A DNA stretch of 11,503 nucleotides from NCBI GenBank assembly GCA_031403955.1, contig JANNGR010000321.1:1-11503 (forward strand). The letters are read 5' to 3'. Shown here one piece after another: positions 7,355 to 11,503 of this stretch; within the stretch, counting starts at the first letter, position 1, and every line of letters begins with the position of its first letter. Position numbers and translations under genes: made by a program. Source of the stretch: CAISIP01 sp031403955 (lineage in GTDB: Bacteria > Pseudomonadota > Gammaproteobacteria > Burkholderiales > Burkholderiaceae_C). Under the pieces are notes generated by a model. It made no database searches and was not told the DNA's origin. It was given only the letters and a program-made list of their open reading frames with translations.

Positions 7355-7762
7355 ACGTTCCGCGCGGACCTGTAGCAGTCGGCGGGTAGTCAGCACCTTC
7401 AGCAGCATTGGCAGGTTCAATCCGGTCACGATGCGTGGCCGAGCGCGCAAAACCTGCCCCACTTTCCCCGCTACAAAGAACGGCGACCCACCGCCCATGT
7501 CTGTCAGCAGCAGCAAGGCTTCCAAGCCCTGTTGTTCAACCCAACGCATCACTTGGTGCACCAATACGTGCCGGTCTCTGTCTGCGGCAACGTCGATTGG
7601 CAACAAGTCCGGTTGCTCCTCGCCCAGAATATGGCACGCGGCAGTTGAAACAGCCCAGGCGATCGGGGTGTGGGCTACCAGAGCAATGCCAATCCGTCGT
7701 GAGGGACCATCAAGTGGCTCGGTGCCTGGTGTTTTTTTGGATAAACAGCCCTGCGTGTTCAT
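7040..7762 (-). CDS. Mannose-type PTS EIIA domain protein (orphan)
   Basis: Residues about 24-127 match the EIIA-Man/Fru fold: IGIALVAHTPIAWAVSTA with the expected phosphorylated His31, then CHILGEEQPDLLPIDV, LLLLTDMGGGSPFFVAGKVG (compare GGSPF in E. coli ManX) and IVTGLNLPMLLKVLTTR. EIIA-Man domains take a phosphoryl group from HPr; here no EIIB, EIIC, HPr or EI gene is nearby, so a regulatory role is more likely than sugar uptake. The ATG at 7760-7762 overlaps the stop of the upstream receiver gene as ATGA, implying coupled translation. The frame stays open for about 100 residues beyond the usual domain end (near 7355), where it lies antisense to the small acidic gene. That tail shows no family similarity I can see, so the true C-terminus may be altered by a frameshift; the domain proper is firm, the end is not. 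Confidence 0.75.
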   Translation of the reverse strand: MNTQGCLSKKTPGTEPLDGPSRRIGIALVAHTPIAWAVSTAACHILGEEQPDLLPIDVAADRDRHVLVHQVMRWVEQQGLEALLLLTDMGGGSPFFVAGKVGQVLRARPRIVTGLNLPMLLKVLTTRRLLQVRAERSIRWRLAVLGAERVVNLFCGQQQCVPDLLGNRNMVPVNRSVYAAAVLNESGHHILERGFGGDLRVTEVLPFRFIVRVAGDVDLPGVKHRLLRAGVSRGPCRAAR

Positions 7763-9996
7763 GAAAAACTCTTGACCACAAGGTACAACACGGCCAACGT
7801 CAGACCGGCGAGCCACGGCAGCAACACCGGTCGCGAGAACCAGACCGGTGGACGCGACTCGGGTACGGACCGCGCCGGCGCCGTCACGCCGCTCGCGCCG
7901 GCTAGCGTCGGTTTGGCCGGTTGTTGCACGGCTTCTTCGCCCTGTGCAACTTGCCGACCGGTCTGCGCGGCTTCGAACGCGACCTTGACCAGGTCGCGGC
8001 CGACCTGTTGCGCGACGGCAATGGCGCGCTCTTCGATCCGGTTGCGCCAGGCGACTTGCTCGTCATGGGCAGCCGCGAGCGCGGCGCGCGCGAGATCCTC
8101 GGCCACTACGCGCGCCGCAGCCGCGGCACGCACCGACGCCAAAGCCTCGCGTGACGCATCTTCCATCACGGCGCGGGCCAGATCCAGCGATTCGCGTGCG
8201 ACCCGCTCGACTATCGCCGGAACGCCGGCCAGCGTCTGCTCAAGTTTCTCTTGGGCGGCTATCGCCGCCGATTCGCGCGCCGCCTCGGCGGCGTCGACGG
8301 CCTGCTGAATCATCTGGAGCGCGATCTGCTCGGCCACTGCGCGCGCGGCCGTTTCCGCGGCCGGCTTCGCAGCGGCTTCGGCCGCAACTTGGGTGCGGTC
8401 CAGCAGATCGGCGCGTGCCGCGTCCAGAACTTCCCGCGACGCTTCTTCCAACGCCGATCTGGCCGAGTCCAGCGTTTCGCGTGCGACCCGTTCGGCTAGC
8501 GCCGGAACTCCGGCCAGCGTCTGCTCAAGTTGCTCTTGCGCGGCCATTGCCGCCGATTGGCGCACGGCCTCGGCGGCGTCGACGGCTTGCTGAACCACCT
8601 GGCGCGCGACCTGCTCGGTCACTGCGCGCGCGGCCGTTTCCGCAGCCGGCTTCGCAGCCGCTTCGGCCGCAACCTGGGTGCGGTCCAGCAGATCGGCGCG
8701 TGCGGCGACCAGAACTTCCCGCGACGCTTCCTCCAGCGCCGATCTGGCCGCCTCCAGCGTTTCGCGTGCGACGCGTTCGGCCGTCGCCGGAACGCTGGCC
8801 AGCGTCTGCTCAAGTTTCTCTTGCGTGGCCATCGCCGCCGATTGGCGCGCCGTCTCGGCGGCTTCGGCCGCAACCTGGGTGCGGTCCAGCAGATCGGCGC
8901 GTGCGGCGACCAGAACTTCCCGCGACGCTTCCTCCAGTGCCGATCTGGCCGCCTCCAGCGTTTCGCGTGCGACGCGCTCGGCCGACACATGCACCGTGGA
9001 CAGCGCCTCCTGGAGCCTTGCTTCGGCCGCGTCGACGCCCGGCTGCGCCATCTCGCGGGTGACCCGCTCCGCGATGGCCACGGCAGCCTGCTGCACATCG
9101 GCGCGCAAAGCAGTTTCGTTTTCATGGGCGGCGCCGAGCAGGTCGTGAACCAACTGCTCGGCCACGGATCGCGCCGCGGCTTGTGCCGCTATCACGGCGT
9201 TGTCATTCAGATCGGCGCGTGCCGACTCCATCGTTTGCCGCGCGACGCGCTCGGCCGTCGCACGGACGGTGGCCAGTACCTCGCGCAGCTTGTCTTCGGC
9301 GACCATCACTTCCGAGCGGCGCGCGGCCTGCGCCTCGTCCATGGCCACCTGAACATATTCTCGCGCGGCGATCTTCGCCGCTTCCTGCGCAACATCGCGC
9401 GACACCCGCTCGGATGCTGCGGACAGGGTGACCATCGCTTCACGTACCAGTCTCTCCGTCACTTCCTGCGCGACGCGCCCTGCGACCTGGGCGGTGTCCG
9501 CGACCATCGCGGGCGCGGAGACTGCGATAGCTGGGCTCGGTACCGGTCCGACGACCGTTACCGGTGGGCGGACAACATCCGCCGGCGCGACGGTGGTCGG
9601 GGCGGCGGACGGAACCGCGCTTGCGGTGCTTTTCTGCAGGTTCGCCAGCACGGCGTCCAGCATCGCGTCATCGAACGGCTTCAGAACAAAGCCGCTTGCG
9701 CCGATTTCGCGCGCGCGCTCCCGATCCTCAGGTGTGTCGTTTCCGGTGCACATGATCACCGGAATTGCTGCTGTGCGTGGATTGGCCTTGATGGTGCCAG
9801 TGACCTCGTAACCGTCCAGGCCCTGCATCACGCAATCCATGAAGATGACATCCGGCGCGTGGCTTTGCAGGAAGTCGAGCGCTTCTTGCCCGGAACCCGC
9901 CGTGTCGACTCCCATGCCACGCGCTTCGAGCATGCGCTTCAGTTTGAACTGCACCACCTTGGAATCGTCGACGACCAGCGCTTTGCCGATTTTCAT
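7759..9996 (-). CDS. Receiver domain / long amphipathic helical repeats / C-terminal membrane anchor
   Basis: This is a 745-residue protein from the ATG at 9994-9996, preceded by AAAGGGGG; an upstream TTG at 10047 would add 17 residues and is less likely. Residues 1-122 are a CheY-like receiver with all phosphorylation residues: D10/D11, phospho-acceptor D54 (FMDCVM), T84 and K106 (VLKPFDD). A Pro/Val/Ala linker (about 123-170) follows. Residues about 175-690 are almost pure Ala/Glu/Arg/Val helix with phrases such as VARETLEAARSALEEASREV, partly organised as 95-residue repeats, and look like amphipathic or coiled-coil apolipoprotein-like helices. Residues 724-741 (VLLPWLAGLTLAVLYLVV) form one membrane segment followed by KSFS, so the protein is tail-anchored with its receiver in the cytoplasm. 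There is no DNA-binding or enzyme output domain. It is coupled by ATGA to the EIIA gene. Function is unknown; a phosphorylation-controlled scaffold at the membrane is my guess. Confidence 0.88.
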   Translation of the reverse strand: MKIGKALVVDDSKVVQFKLKRMLEARGMGVDTAGSGQEALDFLQSHAPDVIFMDCVMQGLDGYEVTGTIKANPRTAAIPVIMCTGNDTPEDRERAREIGASGFVLKPFDDAMLDAVLANLQKSTASAVPSAAPTTVAPADVVRPPVTVVGPVPSPAIAVSAPAMVADTAQVAGRVAQEVTERLVREAMVTLSAASERVSRDVAQEAAKIAAREYVQVAMDEAQAARRSEVMVAEDKLREVLATVRATAERVARQTMESARADLNDNAVIAAQAAARSVAEQLVHDLLGAAHENETALRADVQQAAVAIAERVTREMAQPGVDAAEARLQEALSTVHVSAERVARETLEAARSALEEASREVLVAARADLLDRTQVAAEAAETARQSAAMATQEKLEQTLASVPATAERVARETLEAARSALEEASREVLVAARADLLDRTQVAAEAAAKPAAETAARAVTEQVARQVVQQAVDAAEAVRQSAAMAAQEQLEQTLAGVPALAERVARETLDSARSALEEASREVLDAARADLLDRTQVAAEAAAKPAAETAARAVAEQIALQMIQQAVDAAEAARESAAIAAQEKLEQTLAGVPAIVERVARESLDLARAVMEDASREALASVRAAAAARVVAEDLARAALAAAHDEQVAWRNRIEERAIAVAQQVGRDLVKVAFEAAQTGRQVAQGEEAVQQPAKPTLAGASGVTAPARSVPESRPPVWFSRPVLLPWLAGLTLAVLYLVVKSFS
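8231..8984 (-). repeat. 285-bp coding tandem repeats inside the receiver protein
   Basis: The marker AGCGTCTGCT begins at 8231, 8516 and 8801, exactly 285 bp apart (95 codons). A second marker, GCCGCAAC, begins at 8381 and 8666 (285 bp), and again at 8867 (201 bp), showing that one unit lacks 84 bp (28 codons, in frame). The blocks 8666-8783 and 8867-8984 differ at only 2 of 118 positions by my count; the 8381-8498 block has about 10 differences. All changes keep the reading frame. The near identity indicates recent duplication or gene conversion rather than ancient helical repetition. Confidence 0.9.
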
Positions 9997-10218
9997 CGTG
10001 CCCCCTTTGTTGCGTACGGACAGGAAATTCAACCGCTTTCCAAGCAAAGTATCGCACCCCCGGCGCCCGCAAATGTGACGAGGACTGGCATTGACGGAAG
10101 CTTGATCGATTACAACAATGGTGGCAAGTTCTTGAGATCGGACCGTGCCATCGTCGACTGAGCATCAGCCGGAACGATTGTTTTTACAATTTGGAAATCA
10201 CATTGCCATCTTGTAAGA

Positions 10219-10958
10219 ATGGTCCCCCGCCAAGCCGAATCCGCTCTTCTGCAGCTCGCCAAAGGTTATCCGATTCTGGCCATCACGGGTCCGCGTCAAT
10301 CCGGCAAGACGACACTGGCAAGAAGCACCTTCCCCGACCAGCCCTACGTGTCGCTGGAAGCCCCGGAGACCCGAGCCTTGGCCGAGGAAGACCCGCGTGG
10401 ATTTTTGTCCCGGTATCCGGCTGGAGCTATTCTGGACGAGGCGCAGCGCTGCCCGGTGTTGTTTTCGTATCTGCAAACCCGCGTCGATACGAATCTGCGC
10501 ATGGGCCAGTTTGTCCTGACCGGTTCATGGCAATTCGGCCTGCTGTCCAACATTACACAGACCTTGGCCGGCCGCGTGGGTCTGATTCAGTTGCTGCCCT
10601 TTGCACTGCAGGAGTTGCAGGACTACCACAAGGCGGTAGGCAGCCTGGACGACCTGCTCTGGCGCCGGAGCAATGGTTTGCCAACTACATGATGGCCCAT
10701 GTCGAACGCGACGTGCGCCAGATCATAGAGGTGCAAAACCCGAGCCTGTTTCAAAGATTCCTGAAAATGTGCGCCGCCCGCTGCGGACAGTTGCTTAATA
10801 TGTCGAGCCTGGCCAATGACTGCGGTGTGTCACACAAGACGATTGGCGCCTGGCTGTCGGTGCTGGACGCCGGCTACGTCGTGTTTCTGCTCCAGCCGCA
10901 CCACCAGAACTTTGGCAAACGACTGGTCAAGACCCCCAAGCTGTATTTCCACGACACT
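10219..10958 (+). pseudogene. Broken AAA/DUF4143-family ATPase
   Basis: The first 150 codons (ATG at 10219) encode the ATPase half of the AAA_14/DUF4143 family: Walker A TGPRQSGKTT (23-32), VSLEAPETRALAEEDPRGFL, Walker B AILDEAQRCP (70-79) and FVLTGSWQFGLLSNI. The frame then shifts near 10665 and ends at 10692. The DUF4143 part resumes in another frame (reading LAPEQWFANY, then HVERDVRQI, then GQLLNMSSLANDCGVSHKTI, WLSVLDAGYVVFLLQP and KLYFHDT), ending abruptly near 10958. Intact relatives are about 380-400 residues with a stretch of the RGGYP type before the APEQW segment. Here that stretch is missing, and the short repeat CTGGCG sits at the junction, suggesting a deletion of roughly 14 codons with a frameshift. 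The C-terminal third is also gone. Such ATPases are common accessory genes of unclear role, so this is a decaying remnant. Confidence 0.85.
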
Positions 10959-11132
10959 CATGGCGACACATGCAGAGCCCGCCCAGCACCTGAACTTGAC
11001 CATGACCCACGATGAGCTTCTGGCAAAGCCGAACTCGGTCGAGTCGAACGACGTCGCGTTCAAGGCAGCCGCGTGGGCTGTTGAACAAAAAAACAATGTT
11101 CAATAAATTCAACAACTTGAATTCGTTGTCGG
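10959..11132. other. Short gap between the broken ATPase and tRNA-Ser
   Basis: No gene is supported. Frames here give only fragments, including a 34-residue stretch from an ATG at 11005 starting MTHDELLAKP that has no ribosome binding site and no family I recognise. The right part is AT-rich and holds two inverted repeats described as the possible tRNA terminator. Confidence 0.4.
11081..11123 (-). terminator. Possible terminator region downstream of tRNA-Ser
   Basis: Reading leftward from the tRNA 3' end, AATTCAA (11106-11112) and TTGAATT (11117-11123) form a 7-bp stem with a 4-nt loop, 10 nt past the tRNA. A run of seven T on the minus strand (11087-11093) follows about 12 nt later, itself enclosed by TTGAACA (11081-11087) and TGTTCAA (11097-11103). 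The stems are AT-rich and the U-run is offset, so this is not a textbook terminator, but it is the only candidate for ending the tRNA transcript. Confidence 0.35.
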
Positions 11133-11219
11133 CGGAAGCTGTGAGATTCGAACTCACGGATGTCGTAAAACATCGCCGGTTTTCAAGACCGGTGCCTTAA
11201 ACCGCTCGGCCAAGCTTCC
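11133..11219 (-). tRNA. tRNA-Ser (anticodon UGA)
   Basis: On the minus strand the acceptor stem GGAAGCT (11219-11213) pairs with AGCTTCC (11140-11134), followed by discriminator G at 11133. The D-arm region reads TGGCCGAGCGG. The anticodon stem CCGGT/ACCGG encloses CTTGAAA, giving anticodon UGA (11183-11185). A long variable arm GATGT/ACATC, the mark of class II serine tRNAs, precedes the T-arm GTGAG-TTCGAAT-CTCAC. The 87-nt sequence closely resembles E. coli tRNA-Ser(UGA). The next bases are CCG and not CCA, so the CCA end must be added after transcription. Confidence 0.97.
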
Positions 11220-11233
11220 AAACCACAGTTTAA

Positions 11234-11261
11234 CGCCGGGCGGGCTTCTTAGAACCCGGCG
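11234..11261. other. Inverted repeat upstream of tRNA-Ser
   Basis: CGCCGGG (11234-11240) and CCCGGCG (11255-11261) are perfect 7-bp inverted copies around 14 nt. They lie 15 nt upstream of the tRNA 5' end, inside the expected promoter or leader. No T-run follows on either strand. It could be a leader hairpin, a protein site or chance in GC-rich sequence. Confidence 0.3.
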
Positions 11262-11372
11262 AACTGCTTTCCTCGGCAGACGAATTCAGCCGTTTCAACT
11301 TAGGTGATCAACCAACGTTTTGTGAGAGCAACGGTCCAGATTGGTGCTGGTGGCCGGCGTCGACTATCCTGA

Positions 11373-11503
11373 GTGCGCCGGCAAAACCGGCATGGAGTAA
11401 CGGGTGCAAGTCCCTGACAACAAAGAAGTAGCGATTCATGTTGGCCCCGAGTCATGCGTGCTGCATCGCGAGATGCGGCGCGAAGCGTTGACAGGGGGAC
11501 GCA
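11373..11503 (+). mobile_element. Probable 5' end of a group II intron (cut by the window edge)
   Basis: From 11373 the sequence starts GTGCGCC, agreeing with the 5' splice-site consensus GUGYG of group II introns. It continues with a GCCGG/CCGGC hairpin (11377-11391 region) and GGGTGCAAGTCCC (11402-11414), a phrase I know from domain I of bacterial group II introns. Near the edge, 11457-11467 and 11472-11482 can form an 11-bp stem (two G-U pairs) closed by a GCGA tetraloop of the GNRA class, typical of structured domain I RNA. No reverse transcriptase is visible because it would lie beyond the window. Subclass and full length cannot be judged. An unrelated structured RNA or other mobile-element end remains possible. 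Confidence 0.5.

Noticed and set aside
7242..7775. Plus-strand 177-codon frame opposite the EIIA gene
   Set aside because: The minus strand carries EIIA-Man motifs in this interval; the plus frame is Ser/Arg/Thr-rich with no recognisable domain.
8231..8984. CRISPR-like array
   Set aside because: The repeats are 285 bp apart, in frame and protein-coding, with no short repeat/unique spacer pattern.
10048..10053. TGCGATACT on the minus strand as an extended -10 promoter for the receiver gene
   Set aside because: Distance to the ATG (about 50 nt) is suitable, but no acceptable -35 hexamer lies 16-18 bp upstream, so it is not called.
8151..10161. Long plus-strand open frames (up to 543 codons) opposite the receiver/repeat gene
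   Set aside because: They are antisense shadows of a GC-rich, repetitive gene: Arg/Pro/Gly-rich, without domains, while the minus strand has a clear receiver, ribosome binding site and membrane anchor.
11005..11106. 34-codon frame beginning MTHDELLAKP as a small gene or a C-terminal gene remnant
   Set aside because: No ribosome binding site, no recognised family and location in decayed sequence; too little evidence.

Overview
The window reads as chromosome of a GC-rich proteobacterium, most likely a betaproteobacterium. The order yicC (divergent) / Ser-Thr kinase / PP2C phosphatase / rph / rdgB / hemW is, from memory, a typical betaproteobacterial neighbourhood, and the tRNA-Ser(UGA) is of ordinary proteobacterial type. 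I cannot name the genus from sequence alone.

Layout. 1-145: intergenic, with a short 12-bp C-rich repeat. 146-1063 (-): yicC, an endoribonuclease-family gene. 1149-7354 (+): a tightly packed run with kinase and PP2C phosphatase overlapping by ATGA, then RNase PH (rph), the non-canonical NTP pyrophosphatase (rdgB) and the heme chaperone (hemW) with gaps of 3 to 42 nt. After a hairpin at the hemW stop come a class III nucleotidyl cyclase with unusual purine-binding residues and a small acidic protein of unknown function. 7040-9996 (-): a two-gene unit read in the opposite direction. Its first gene is a response regulator receiver joined to a very long Ala/Glu/Arg-rich amphipathic helical repeat region and a C-terminal membrane anchor. 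The second, coupled by ATGA, is an orphan mannose-type PTS EIIA domain. 10219-10958 (+): a broken AAA/DUF4143 ATPase. 11133-11219 (-): tRNA-Ser(UGA). 11373-end (+): probable 5' end of a group II intron cut by the window edge.

How it works together. The left half is housekeeping: RNA processing (YicC, RNase PH), nucleotide-pool cleaning (RdgB) and heme delivery (HemW), with a reversible Ser/Thr phosphorylation pair. The middle is signalling-rich: a cyclase, a membrane-anchored receiver protein and a phosphorelay EIIA lie side by side, although the cyclase operon and the receiver/EIIA operon converge and overlap on opposite strands. The strongest candidate for something undescribed is the receiver / helical-repeat / tail-anchor protein with its coupled EIIA. 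The right end is an accessory zone with gene decay next to a tRNA and a retroelement-like RNA.
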